Positions 43,366 through 51,438 of a stretch of DNA of 64,000 bases are shown piece after piece. How positions within the stretch are numbered: position 1 is the stretch's first letter; each line of letters starts with the position of its first letter. The notes beneath the pieces are model-generated. The model was given only the letters and a program-made list of their open reading frames with translations, had not been told where the DNA came from and did no database searches. The position numbers and the translations under genes were made by a program. Source of the stretch: Skermanella sp. TT6 (GTDB lineage: Bacteria; Pseudomonadota; Alphaproteobacteria; Azospirillales; Azospirillaceae); assembly GCF_016653635.2 (NCBI RefSeq), contig NZ_CP067420.1, positions 5,854,001 through 5,918,000 of the forward strand, written 5' to 3'.

Positions 43366-43911
43366 TCACATGATCCGGCCGCCGGCGGCTCCGTCCCACA
43401 GCAGGGGATAGCGTCCGGCGTCCGGCAGCTGGTAGTGCCACCATTCCGACGCGTAATGCCGCCAGCCCGCCGCCGTCATGATGCCCAGCAGCCTGCTGCG
43501 GTTGGCCTGGGCGGCCGGCGGGACCGCCGTAGACCCGTGATGCGACAGCGGCGTCAGGTCGTCGAACGGAGTCCCCATGTCGAGCGGCGTGCCGCCGGCG
43601 TCCGCCAGCGTCAGGTCGACCGCGACGCCGCGCGCGTGGGTGGAGCCCTGCCGCGGGTCGGCGATGAATTCCGGGTCGGGGAAGGCCCGCCACAGGCTCC
43701 ACTGGGCCTCCACCGGGCGGAACGCGTCGTAGACCCTGAGCCGGCATCCCTGGCCCAGCGCCAGCCGGGCCGCCCGGTCGAGCGCCGCCGCGGCGTCGGG
43801 ATGCAGCAGGCAGACGGCCCGGCGATAGATCGCCCGCCCGGTGATGTTGGCCGGGGTCGCGTAAATCAGGTCGATATCGACATCGGGCGACGCAATCTCT
43901 AACAACGTCAT
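43366..43911 (-). CDS. D-alanyl-D-alanine dipeptidase (VanX/DdpX-like, family M15D)
   Basis: Zinc dipeptidase of 181 residues. The zinc ligands are in STHARGVAVDLTL (His and Asp) and EWWHYQL (His with catalytic Glu), and YDAFRPVEAQWSLW holds the conserved arginine. No signal peptide, so a cytoplasmic role in recycling or using D-Ala-D-Ala is likely, as for E. coli DdpX. No vanHA genes are nearby, so it gives no reason to infer glycopeptide resistance. Confidence 0.92.
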   Translation of the reverse strand: MTLLEIASPDVDIDLIYATPANITGRAIYRRAVCLLHPDAAAALDRAARLALGQGCRLRVYDAFRPVEAQWSLWRAFPDPEFIADPRQGSTHARGVAVDLTLADAGGTPLDMGTPFDDLTPLSHHGSTAVPPAAQANRSRLLGIMTAAGWRHYASEWWHYQLPDAGRYPLLWDGAAGGRIM

Positions 43912-43984
43912 CTGGATTCCTGAAGGATCGGCAATGAAGAAGGTTCGTATCCGTGTCTAGCATGCCCCGCGTGAAAGATAGGTC

Positions 43985-44671
43985 ATGAAGATCCTCGGCA
44001 TGGACAGCGCCACCGGCGCCTGTTCCGCGGCGCTCTGGTCCGACGGCGCCGTGGTCGCCCGGCGCTTCGCCGCGATGGATCGCGGCCAGTCCGAGGTCAT
44101 GATCCCCATGGTCCAGGCGGTGCTGGACGAGGCCGGCGTGACGTTCGGCCGGCTCGACGGGCTCGGCGTCACGGTCGGGCCGGGCGCCTTCACCGGCCTG
44201 CGGATCGGGCTGGCCGCCGCGCGCGGGATCGCCCTGGCCTCCGGGCTGCCGCTCGTCGGGGTCACCAGCTTCGAGGCGGTCGCCCACGGCGTGCCCTCGG
44301 CGGAGCGCTCCGGATGCCCGCTGCTGGTCGCCCTCGAGTCGCGGCGAGAAGATGTTTTCGTCCAATCATTCGATAGCGAACTTAATCCGCTGGACGAGCC
44401 CCGGGCCGTGAGGCCCGCGGACCTGGACCTGCCGGAAGGCCCCTGGCTGGTGGCCGGCGACGCGGCTGCCCGCTTGGCCGCCGCCCTGGGCGCGCGGGAA
44501 GGGGGCATGCCAGCATGTCTCCGCATCGCCGCCGGTCCCGGATTGCCCGATGCCGCTCACGTGGCCCGGCTGGTGGCCCTGCGCGGCCTCGCCGGAGCCG
44601 GGGCGGGTCCGCCTCAGCCCCTCTATATCCGCCCGCCCGACGTCACGCTGCCGGCGCCCCGGACGCGATGA
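43985..44671 (+). CDS. tsaB: tRNA threonylcarbamoyladenosine biosynthesis protein TsaB
   Basis: Protein of 228 residues needed with TsaD and TsaE for the t6A37 modification of tRNA. ILGMDSATGACSAALW, and VGPGAFTGLRIGLAAARGIA, are hallmark TsaB sequences. Its stop overlaps the rimI start in ATGA (44668-44671), the familiar tsaB-rimI coupling. Confidence 0.95.
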   Translation: MKILGMDSATGACSAALWSDGAVVARRFAAMDRGQSEVMIPMVQAVLDEAGVTFGRLDGLGVTVGPGAFTGLRIGLAAARGIALASGLPLVGVTSFEAVAHGVPSAERSGCPLLVALESRREDVFVQSFDSELNPLDEPRAVRPADLDLPEGPWLVAGDAAARLAAALGAREGGMPACLRIAAGPGLPDAAHVARLVALRGLAGAGAGPPQPLYIRPPDVTLPAPRTR

Positions 44672-45204
44672 GGACCGGCGACGCGATCCCCGGCGCGACC
44701 CCCGGCGCCGCCGGTCCCGGGTCGGTCAGGCTCGAGCCCGCCGGCCCCGCCGACCGCGAAGTCCTCGGCTGCCTTCACGCCGCCTGCTTTCCGGAGGAAC
44801 CGTGGAGTGCTGCGGCCATTGGTCGCCTCCTGGAGACGCCCGGCATGTTCGCCTTCCTCGCGGACGCCGGTCTCCCAGGGGAGCCGCGCCCCGTCGGTTT
44901 CGTCCTGGCCCGCGTCGCGGCGGGGGAAGGGGAGGTTATAACCATCTGCATAGTTCCCGGAGCGCGCCGTGCCGGCGCCGGACGGGCCCTGCTCGCCGCG
45001 GCGGCGGACACGGCGAGGGAATGCGGTGCCGAAAGCCTGTTCCTGGAGGTCGCCGAGGACAACAGCCCGGCCCTTTGCCTGTATAGGCGCCGGGGATTCC
45101 TCGAAATTGGTCGCAGGCCCAACTACTATCGTCGAATAGACGGAGCAATCGCGGCTATTGTCATGAAGTTGGAACTATTCCAACCGAATACGAACCATAG
45201 TTAA
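44668..45204 (+). CDS. rimI: Ribosomal-protein-alanine N-acetyltransferase RimI
   Basis: GNAT acetyltransferase of 178 residues. The acetyl-CoA loop is in VPGARRAGAGRALLAAA, and ESLFLEVAEDNSPALCLYRR with GFLEIGRRPNYY is typical of RimI. In E. coli it acetylates the N-terminus of S18. A start further upstream in the same frame would lie wholly inside tsaB; the ATG at 44668 overlapping the tsaB stop is preferred. Its TAA interlocks with the TAA of the facing tusA gene. Confidence 0.9.
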   Translation: MRTGDAIPGATPGAAGPGSVRLEPAGPADREVLGCLHAACFPEEPWSAAAIGRLLETPGMFAFLADAGLPGEPRPVGFVLARVAAGEGEVITICIVPGARRAGAGRALLAAAADTARECGAESLFLEVAEDNSPALCLYRRRGFLEIGRRPNYYRRIDGAIAAIVMKLELFQPNTNHS

Positions 45205-45443
45205 CGCTTGATCACCCAGAGCCGGTGGACCCCCTCCGAAGCGCTGGGATTTTCCGGTTCTGGTCCCTGTACGGAGTGGCCCAGCTCGATCAACGATCTG
45301 GGCACGTTTTCCAAGGGTTCTCCAGCATTCAAGCGGACTTCGAGGGTTTCGCCGGGGGCCATGCGCTCGACCCGCAACTTGGTCCGGACAAAGGTTAACG
45401 GGCAGACGTCCGCTGTGATATCGAGGAAGTAATCCGCTGACAT
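45201..45443 (-). CDS. TusA family sulfurtransferase
   Basis: Protein of 80 residues with the SirA/TusA fold. The active cysteine is in DVCPLTFVRTKL and the later part has the usual GEPLENVPRSL. Such proteins carry sulfur as a persulfide for tRNA thiolation or molybdenum cofactor work. ATG 45443 is chosen; a TTG four codons upstream is less likely. It is divergent from mucR across about 100 bp and overlaps the rimI stop by four bases (TTAA). Confidence 0.9.
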   Translation of the reverse strand: MSADYFLDITADVCPLTFVRTKLRVERMAPGETLEVRLNAGEPLENVPRSLIELGHSVQGPEPENPSASEGVHRLWVIKR

Positions 45444-45485
45444 TGCTGTGCTCAAAATGTGCTCTTCACTCGCAGTAGATCGTTA

Positions 45486-45514
45486 TTGCGTTGCTCGCGG
45501 AGAAGACTTATATC
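45486..45514 (+). promoter_or_regulatory. Candidate sigma-70-type promoter of mucR
   Basis: TTGCGT (45486-45491), a 17-bp spacer and TATATC (45509-45514) lie about 30 bases before the mucR ATG in an AT-richer stretch. MucR proteins often repress their own genes by binding AT-rich sites, which would fit, but no site is proven. Confidence 0.45.
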
Positions 45515-45545
45515 ACAGTTTGTCGGTCCCCTGGAGCAAAGATAG

Positions 45546-45962
45546 ATGAACAACGGATCCCCATCCAACGAGCTGTTGTCTCTGACGACAGAGATCGTGG
45601 CTGCTCATGTTTCCAACAATACAGTGGCCGTTACAGACCTGCCTCAACTGATCGAGCAGGTCTACAGGACCCTCGCCAATGTTGGCGTCGAGCCGGCGCC
45701 GGTCGTGGAGCGCCCCCAGCCAGCGGTTCCGATCAAGAAGTCGGTTACTCCGGAGTATATAGTCTGTCTGGAGGATGGCAAGAAGCTCAAAATGCTGAAG
45801 CGGCATCTGAAAACCGCTTACGACATGACGCCGGAGGAATATCGCGACCGGTGGCAGCTGCCCCCCGATTATCCCATGGTCGCGCCGAACTACGCCAAGC
45901 AGCGGAGCAAGCTGGCCAAGCAGATCGGCCTCGGCACCCGCGCCCGGCGCGGAGCGGCCTGA
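45546..45962 (+). CDS. mucR: MucR/Ros family zinc-finger transcriptional regulator
   Basis: DNA-binding protein of 138 residues. The prokaryotic zinc finger is in YIVCLEDGKKLKMLKRHLKT, with Cys, Asp and two His (the second in AYDMTPEEYRDRW's preceding helix region) as expected for MucR. LPPDYPMVAPNYAKQRSKLA is a typical continuation. Members are global regulators of exopolysaccharide, motility and cell-cycle genes in Alphaproteobacteria and act as nucleoid-associated proteins. Confidence 0.95.
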   Translation: MNNGSPSNELLSLTTEIVAAHVSNNTVAVTDLPQLIEQVYRTLANVGVEPAPVVERPQPAVPIKKSVTPEYIVCLEDGKKLKMLKRHLKTAYDMTPEEYRDRWQLPPDYPMVAPNYAKQRSKLAKQIGLGTRARRGAA

Positions 45963-46376
45963 CGGCAGAGGGGCCGGCACCCCGGTTCCGATCGGATGCT
46001 CCAGGCGCCCGGGGCGTTCCGGCCCCGGGCCGCGCCTGATCTTCCGATCGGCGACTTGACGACCGGCGTTCGACTGGGATGATTTTCGCTGTATGCCGGC
46101 CGCCGGTGGAAGCGGGGCGACGACGCGCCGCAGCTACTACCGCCAGTACTTGTGCGACCGTAGATGATTACAGATAAATGACTCAGTTGACCTTGGCCTG
46201 GCGCTTTGTGGTATGCGTGTCGGGCGATGGAACGTTGCAGCCCTTCGAGTCGACTGCCCGTCCCGTCGGCATGGCGCACGCCGTACCGCGGATCGCCACC
46301 CCGCCCGGGGTGGCCGGTATCTTGGTCAAGCGGCGGTCGGCCATGCTTGCGCAACCCGAGCACCGCAGGCGAGAGC
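45963..46376. other. Gene-free spacer between mucR and olsB
   Basis: A 414-bp stretch without a convincing gene. It holds one perfect hairpin, GCCACCCC-GCCC-GGGGTGGC at 46295-46314, without a U-tract, and an AT-richer block at about 46160-46185. No tRNA or known RNA was recognised. It probably contains the olsB promoter. Confidence 0.5.
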
Positions 46377-47195
46377 ATGTCCGACCTCATGATCGATCAG
46401 CTTGTCCGGAGCGATCTCCGCTCAGGCAACCTGGAAGTCCGGCTGGCCGAATCCTCGGCCGAGGTTGATGCAGCCCAGGCGCTGCGATACCGAGTGTTCT
46501 ACACCGAGATGGCGGCCCGGCCGACCGCGGAAATGGCGGCCCGGGGCAGGGATTTCGACGGTTTCGACAGGGTCTGCGACCATCTGCTGGTCATCGACCA
46601 CAACCTGGGCTCCGGTGCCTCCGGCGTGGTCGGGACCTACCGGCTGATCCGCCGTCCCGCCGCCCGCTCCGCCGGCCGGTTCTATTCCAGCGACGAGTAC
46701 GATATCTCGCTGCTGGCGGGCTATCCGGGAGAGGTCCTGGAACTGGGCCGCTCCTGCGTGGACGCGGCGTACCGTTCCCGGCCGACCATGCAGCTCCTGT
46801 GGCGCGGCATCGCCGCCTATGTGTTCCAGTACGACATCGCGCTGATGTTCGGCTGCGCCAGCCTGCCGGGCACCGATCCGCGGAAGCTGGCCCTGCCGCT
46901 CTCCTTCCTGCACCACAACCACCTGGCTCCCCCCGGGCTGCGGCCGGTGGCGCTGCCGGACCGCTACACCGGCATGAACCTGATGGAAGAGCACGAGATC
47001 GACATGCGGGCGGCCCTGAACCTGCTGCCGCCGCTGATCAAGGGCTATCTCCGCCTCGGCGGCTTCGTCGGTGACGGCGCCGTGATCGACGAGCAGTTCA
47101 ACACCACCGACGTCTGCATCGTGGTCAAGACCGACCAGGTCACCGACAAGTATTCCAAGCATTACGAGCGGCGGCGGGACGCCCTGGTATCGTGA
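46377..47195 (+). CDS. olsB: Ornithine-acyl-ACP N-acyltransferase OlsB-like
   Basis: GNAT-like acyltransferase (hemolysin/OlsB family) of 272 residues catalysing the first step of ornithine-lipid synthesis, N-acylation of ornithine. AQALRYRVFYTEMAARPT, CDHLLVID, VVGTYRLIRR and LELGRSCVDAAYRSR are hallmark sequences. ATG 46377 is chosen because the protein family begins here. It is followed seven bases later by an OlsA-like gene, the standard pair. Ornithine lipids replace phospholipids under phosphate limitation in many Alphaproteobacteria. Confidence 0.92.
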   Translation: MSDLMIDQLVRSDLRSGNLEVRLAESSAEVDAAQALRYRVFYTEMAARPTAEMAARGRDFDGFDRVCDHLLVIDHNLGSGASGVVGTYRLIRRPAARSAGRFYSSDEYDISLLAGYPGEVLELGRSCVDAAYRSRPTMQLLWRGIAAYVFQYDIALMFGCASLPGTDPRKLALPLSFLHHNHLAPPGLRPVALPDRYTGMNLMEEHEIDMRAALNLLPPLIKGYLRLGGFVGDGAVIDEQFNTTDVCIVVKTDQVTDKYSKHYERRRDALVS

Positions 47196-47202
47196 CTGCT
47201 GC

Positions 47203-48090
47203 ATGATGAGGGCGCGCGAACCCGACGGCTCCATGGGGTCGCCCCTGCTCGGCATCGCCCGCCTGACGGTCTACGGCGTCTTCACGGTCCTGCTGATGCC
47301 GGTGCAGGCCCTGCTGGTGTGGCTGCGCTCGCCCCTGCGCCACCGCCTTCCCAGGGCATACCACGCCGCCTGCACCCGCATCCTGGGCCTGCGGGTCGCC
47401 GTGACCGGCCGGCCGGCGCTGTCGCGTCCCACGCTCGTCGTCTCCAACCATTCCTCCTACCTGGACATCATCGTCCTGGGCTCGCTGGTTCCCGGTTCCT
47501 TCGTCGCCAAGACCGAGGTGGGGGGATGGCCCTTCTTCGGCCTTCTGGCCAAGCTCCAGCAGACGGTGTTCGTCGACCGCAAGGCGCGCAACGCCGGAAC
47601 CCACCGCGACGACATGCGCAGCCGGCTGGAGGACGGCGACATCCTGATCCTGTTCCCCGAAGGGACCTCCTCCGACGGCAACCGGACCCTGCCGTTCAAG
47701 ACGGCTTTGTTCAGCGTCGCTGCGCTTCGTGTGGATGACCGTCCGATCAAGGTCCAGCCGGTATCGATCACCGCGGTCAAGCTGGACGGCATCCCCCTGG
47801 GGCGGGCGCTGCGGCCGTTCTACGCCTGGTACGGCGACATGGAGCTGGTCGGCCATGTCTGGCAGATGGTCAAGCTGGGCCGGGTGACGGTGCAGGTGGA
47901 ATTCCACGAGCCGGTCGACGTGGAGGCGTTCGGCAGCCGCAAGGCGCTGGCCGACCATTGCTGGCGTGTGGTCGCCGCCGGGGTCGACCGGGCGGTCTCG
48001 GGGCGGGGGGCCGCGGCGCCGGCGCCGCGCCGCCCGGCAGCCTCGGAAGGGGCCGGCGGAAGCGCCGTGGCGGGCGCCGCGGCCGGGTGA
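47203..48090 (+). CDS. olsA: 1-acyl-sn-glycerol-3-phosphate acyltransferase family, OlsA-like
   Basis: Acyltransferase of 295 residues with an N-terminal hydrophobic helix. The catalytic HX4D is in VVSNHSSYLDIIVLG and the second motif in LFPEGTSSDGNR. It directly follows olsB with a 7-bp gap, so it most likely O-acylates lyso-ornithine lipid; a general PlsC role is possible. The C-terminal 40 residues are Ala/Gly/Pro-rich and of low complexity. Confidence 0.9.
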   Translation: MMRAREPDGSMGSPLLGIARLTVYGVFTVLLMPVQALLVWLRSPLRHRLPRAYHAACTRILGLRVAVTGRPALSRPTLVVSNHSSYLDIIVLGSLVPGSFVAKTEVGGWPFFGLLAKLQQTVFVDRKARNAGTHRDDMRSRLEDGDILILFPEGTSSDGNRTLPFKTALFSVAALRVDDRPIKVQPVSITAVKLDGIPLGRALRPFYAWYGDMELVGHVWQMVKLGRVTVQVEFHEPVDVEAFGSRKALADHCWRVVAAGVDRAVSGRGAAAPAPRRPAASEGAGGSAVAGAAAG

Positions 48091-48109
48091 CGCGGCGCCC
48101 GATCCGCCG

Positions 48110-48637
48110 TCAGGCGTGCTCGTTGGCCAGGCGCGCGGCGTTCGCGGAAGCCACCTTGTGGATCGGCACCAGCCCCGCGTCGGCCATGCGGATCACGGCC
48201 TCGGTCAGCTTGGTCGCCGCGTTCGCGGCATTGACGAAGCTGCACTGGACGTAGTTCTGCTGGACGCGGACGATGTCGGCGGGCGTGCGGCAGGTCGCCA
48301 GCTCCGTCACGGCCTTGGTGGTCGTGCCGGCCTGGCCCATGACCCACGCGCTCCAGCCCTCGAACATGGCCTTGTAGCTGTCCATCATCGCGTGGTGGGA
48401 CTGGATGGCGGCCTCGATCTTCTCCTGCCCCATCAGCGTGAATTCCGGATTGGTCATCGCCACGGGATCGCCGACCGCCTGCATCATCATGGCGGTGCGG
48501 TAACCGATCGTCTGCACCGAGGCGAGAGCCATCTCCTGGGTCTTCTCGGCGGTGCGCGCGAGATCCTGCCCTGCTGCGACGAGGCGGCCGAGATTGCGGC
48601 GGTGGGCGGCGATAGCGCGCGGGGAAGCGATCATCAT
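48110..48637 (-). CDS. Phasin family protein
   Basis: Helical protein of 175 residues. QDLARTAEKTQEMALASVQT, EKIEAAIQSHHAMMDSYKAM and PADIVRVQQNYVQCSFVNAA match the Phasin_2 type that coats polyhydroxyalkanoate granules. Two adjacent ATG codons are possible starts (48637 and 48634). It is convergent with olsA. Confidence 0.88.
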   Translation of the reverse strand: MMIASPRAIAAHRRNLGRLVAAGQDLARTAEKTQEMALASVQTIGYRTAMMMQAVGDPVAMTNPEFTLMGQEKIEAAIQSHHAMMDSYKAMFEGWSAWVMGQAGTTTKAVTELATCRTPADIVRVQQNYVQCSFVNAANAATKLTEAVIRMADAGLVPIHKVASANAARLANEHA

Positions 48638-48748
48638 GGGTTTCACATCGTTATGAAGAGCGGCACGCGCGCGGGAAGGCCGGCGGTGCCTCACACAAGG
48701 GCAACGTACCCCAAGCCGCGGCGTTCCGCATCCAAAATGCTGCAGTGC

Positions 48749-48765
48749 AAAAAACCGGTCGCCGG
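48749..48765 (-). terminator. Possible terminator after ABC transporter operon
   Basis: On the minus strand, CCGG-CGA-CCGG is followed by six T residues, five bases after the ATPase gene stop. The stem is only four base pairs, or five if paired with the preceding GCCGG, so strength is doubtful. Confidence 0.45.
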
Positions 48766-48769
48766 ACTC

Positions 48770-49540
48770 TCAGATGCCGGCGCCGTCGCTGACCGACTCG
48801 GATAGGGCCGCCCGGATGGTCCGGACGGTGTCGGCGAAGTGGACGGTGTCCCGTTCGCGCGGGCGTGCCAGGTCCACGTCGAAGTCGCGGACGATCCCGG
48901 CCGGCTTGCCGCCCAGCAGCACGACCCGGTCCGCCAGATAGACGGCCTCGTCCAGGTCGTGGGTCACGAACAGCATGGTCGTGCCGGTCTCGCCCCACAG
49001 CCGCAGCAGCTCGTCCTGAAGGGTCTGGCGGGTGATCGCGTCCAGGGCGGAGAACGGCTCGTCCAGCAGCAGCAGGTCCGGCCGTACCGACAGGGCGCGG
49101 GCCAGGTTGATGCGCTGGCGCTGGCCGCCGGACAGCTGGTGGGGCCAGCGCCCGGCCATGTCGGCGAGGCCGACCAGCGACAGCGTGTCGCGCGCGCGGG
49201 CCAGCCGGTCGGCCTTCGAAAGGCCGGTGCCCTCCAGCCCGAAGGCGACGTTGTCCAGCACCCGCCGCCAGGGCAGCAGGCGGGCCTCCTGGAAGACCAG
49301 GGCCACCGGCCGGCGGCCGGTCTCGGACCTGACCGGCATCCGGACCGTGCCGGCCGCGGGAGCGGTCAGCCCGGCCAGCACGCGCAGCAGGGTCGACTTG
49401 CCCACGCCCGACGGCCCGACGACCGCGGTGAAGGAGCCGCGCTCCAGTTCCGCGGTGAAGCCGGACAGCACCGGCGGAGCCGCGCCGTAGGCGATGGCGA
49501 GGTCCCGGATATCGACGAGGTTTTCGGCTAGCGCTGCCAT
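48770..49540 (-). CDS. ABC transporter ATP-binding protein (nitrate/sulfonate/taurine type)
   Basis: ATPase of 256 residues. Walker A GPSGVGKST, signature LSGGQRQR, Walker B DLLLLDEPFSALD and the H-loop VTHDLDEA are all intact. The sequence is of the SsuB/TauB/NrtD type. ATG 49540 overlaps the end of the permease gene by 13 bases, indicating translational coupling. Confidence 0.93.
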   Translation of the reverse strand: MAALAENLVDIRDLAIAYGAAPPVLSGFTAELERGSFTAVVGPSGVGKSTLLRVLAGLTAPAAGTVRMPVRSETGRRPVALVFQEARLLPWRRVLDNVAFGLEGTGLSKADRLARARDTLSLVGLADMAGRWPHQLSGGQRQRINLARALSVRPDLLLLDEPFSALDAITRQTLQDELLRLWGETGTTMLFVTHDLDEAVYLADRVVLLGGKPAGIVRDFDVDLARPRERDTVHFADTVRTIRAALSESVSDGAGI

Positions 49541-50271
49541 CTGAGCAACCGGTCCCTGATCTGCACGAAAAGCGCGTCGGTCAGGCCGTACAGCGCCGCT
49601 ATGGTGATCATGTAGACGACGACCACGTCGGTCGCCAGCAGGCTCGACGCCTGGATCATCCGCTGGCCCAGGCCGGGCACGCCGAACAGCTCGGCCGCGA
49701 CCACCGCCATCCAGGCCTGCCCCAGCCCGGTGCGGACGCCGGCCAGGATGCCGGCCGTCGATCCGGGCAGCACGATCTTGACCAGCTTGGCCCAGGTGCC
49801 GCGATGCCCGAAGGCGTCGGCCACCTCCAGCAGGTCCTTGTCGATCGCCTTGGCGGCGCCGTAGGCGGCGTAGTAGTTGATCCAGAACACGCCGATGATG
49901 ATGATGAAGGTCGCGGCCGCCTCGCTGATGCCGAACCAGACGATCGCGAAGGGGACCCAGGCCAGGCCCGGGACCGGCCGCAGCAGCCGGATCACCCAGG
50001 ACAGCGCCGCTTCCAGCTTGTCGTAGAGCGCCGTCGCGATGCCGAGCGCCACGCCCAGCCCGGTGCCGAGCGCCAGCCCGAGCAGGTAATGGCGCAGGCT
50101 CGCGATCACCGCGTCCAGCCAGTATCCGCCGGAGATCTCGCGCAGGAAGGCCTGCGGCAGGCTGGTGGGCGGCGGCAGGAACAGCGGCGAGACCAGGCCA
50201 AGGCGCGGGACCGCCTCCCACAGGATCAGGAAGGCGGCAAGCCCGACGGCGGCGAGCAGGGATCGTTGCAT
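49528..50271 (-). CDS. ABC transporter permease (SsuC/TauC type)
   Basis: Inner-membrane permease of 247 residues with about six helices. The EAA loop, which contacts the ATPase, is in LLEVADAFGHRGTWAKLVKIVLPGSTAGI. It is the middle gene of a substrate-binding protein, permease and ATPase operon. Confidence 0.92.
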   Translation of the reverse strand: MQRSLLAAVGLAAFLILWEAVPRLGLVSPLFLPPPTSLPQAFLREISGGYWLDAVIASLRHYLLGLALGTGLGVALGIATALYDKLEAALSWVIRLLRPVPGLAWVPFAIVWFGISEAAATFIIIIGVFWINYYAAYGAAKAIDKDLLEVADAFGHRGTWAKLVKIVLPGSTAGILAGVRTGLGQAWMAVVAAELFGVPGLGQRMIQASSLLATDVVVVYMITIAALYGLTDALFVQIRDRLLRWQR

Positions 50272-50308
50272 CAGCGGAACGTCACGGTGCCGGAACGGAG
50301 GCGCGCGT

Positions 50309-51322
50309 TCAGCGCGCCGTGGCCCGGTAGAAGCTGTCGTCGAACAGCACGTTCAGGTCGGCAGCCTTCTCCAGCACGCCCAGTTGAAGCTGGAAGTCCT
50401 GCATCACGCCGGTGGCGTCCTTGATGGTCATCGGGTCGGCGACGAACTTGCTGGCCGGCGACACCACGGCCTGCTCGAAGGTCGCAAGGTCGGTGATGCC
50501 CTTGCCCAGGCCCTTCTGCAGGTGCTTGGCGGCCCGGTTCGGCTCCTCCTTCAGCAGGGTCGTGGCCCGGGTGTTCAGCGCCACCATCGTCTTGGCGGCC
50601 TCCGGATTGGCCTTGACGAAGGCGCCGGTCAGCGCCAGCACGGAACCCGGCTGGTTGGGCAGCATCTGGCCGCCCAACGCCAGCAGCTTGGTGTTGGGAT
50701 CGCGCTGCCGGACCACGGTCAGGGTCGGCTCGCGGATCGTCGCGGCATCGACGGCGCCGGCCAGCAGCGCCTGCTGGGTCGCCTCGATCCCCATGGCGGT
50801 GATCTGGTACGTCGCGGGATCGGCCTTCACGACGTTCTGCAGCCAGTAGCGCAGCACGGTGTCGGGAACGGAGCCGGGCGGCTGGGTCGCGATGCGGACC
50901 GGGCGGCCCTCCCGTTCGACGAATTCCTTGAAGCCGGCGGCCGTCGCGGCGTTCGCCTGGGTGCCGAAGCCGCCGCGCCCGACCACGGTCATCTCCTCGA
51001 TCGCGGCGGAGGCGTAGACCTTCACGTCGATGCCGCGGGCGCTCGCCACCATGATCGGGCCGATGCCGCCGTAATAGGCGTCGAGCGTGCCCGAGGCCAG
51101 GGCGCTGATCATCGCCGGACCCGACTCGAACTGCGTGAGCTTGAGGGTGAGCCCGGCATCCTTGGCCCAGCCCTCGCCGTCGATGACGAACAGCTGTCCC
51201 GACCCGACCACGGGGATGAACCCGACGCGCACGTCGGTGGCCTCGGCCGCCGTTGCGCCGCCGGCGATCAGGAGGGCGGTTGCGGCCGCGAGACGGCGCA
51301 CCTTGGACAACAGAGTCGACAT
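50309..51322 (-). CDS. ABC transporter substrate-binding protein (SsuA/TauA/NMT1-like)
   Basis: Periplasmic binding protein of 337 residues with a signal peptide ending near EATDV (about residue 28). VRVGFIPVVGSGQLFVIDGEGW, LASGTLDAYYGGIGP and REPTLTVV are typical of the NMT1/SsuA fold. ATG 51322 has GGGAG eight bases upstream. The substrate may be a sulfonate or taurine given the nearby metZ, but nitrate, thiamine precursors or other small anions are served by the same family. Confidence 0.88.
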   Translation of the reverse strand: MSTLLSKVRRLAAATALLIAGGATAAEATDVRVGFIPVVGSGQLFVIDGEGWAKDAGLTLKLTQFESGPAMISALASGTLDAYYGGIGPIMVASARGIDVKVYASAAIEEMTVVGRGGFGTQANAATAAGFKEFVEREGRPVRIATQPPGSVPDTVLRYWLQNVVKADPATYQITAMGIEATQQALLAGAVDAATIREPTLTVVRQRDPNTKLLALGGQMLPNQPGSVLALTGAFVKANPEAAKTMVALNTRATTLLKEEPNRAAKHLQKGLGKGITDLATFEQAVVSPASKFVADPMTIKDATGVMQDFQLQLGVLEKAADLNVLFDDSFYRATAR

Positions 51323-51394
51323 GGCGGGAACTCCCTGGACGAAAGCCGAAACTACAAGCCCGGCTATATAGAGGGAGGGGGCGAGCCGTGCAAG

Positions 51395-51427
51395 CTGAAG
51401 TGTAAAATCCCGCATTTCACACTTCAG
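51395..51427. promoter_or_regulatory. 33-bp palindrome upstream of the substrate-binding protein gene
   Basis: CTGAAGTGTAAAAT and ATTTCACACTTCAG are inverted around CCCGC, with one mismatch. It lies 11 bases after metZ's end and about 72 bases before the transporter start. No U-tract follows on the minus strand, so an operator is as likely as a terminator. Confidence 0.5.
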
Positions 51428-51438
51428 AAATGCCTAAA

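Noticed and set aside
43366-43911. Glycopeptide resistance from the VanX-like gene
   Set aside because: No vanH, vanA or vanS/R genes nearby; lone cytoplasmic dipeptidases of this type are common and serve D-Ala-D-Ala metabolism.
45963-46376. A tRNA or small regulatory RNA in the mucR-olsB spacer
   Set aside because: Only one hairpin was seen, without a U-tract or cloverleaf pattern.
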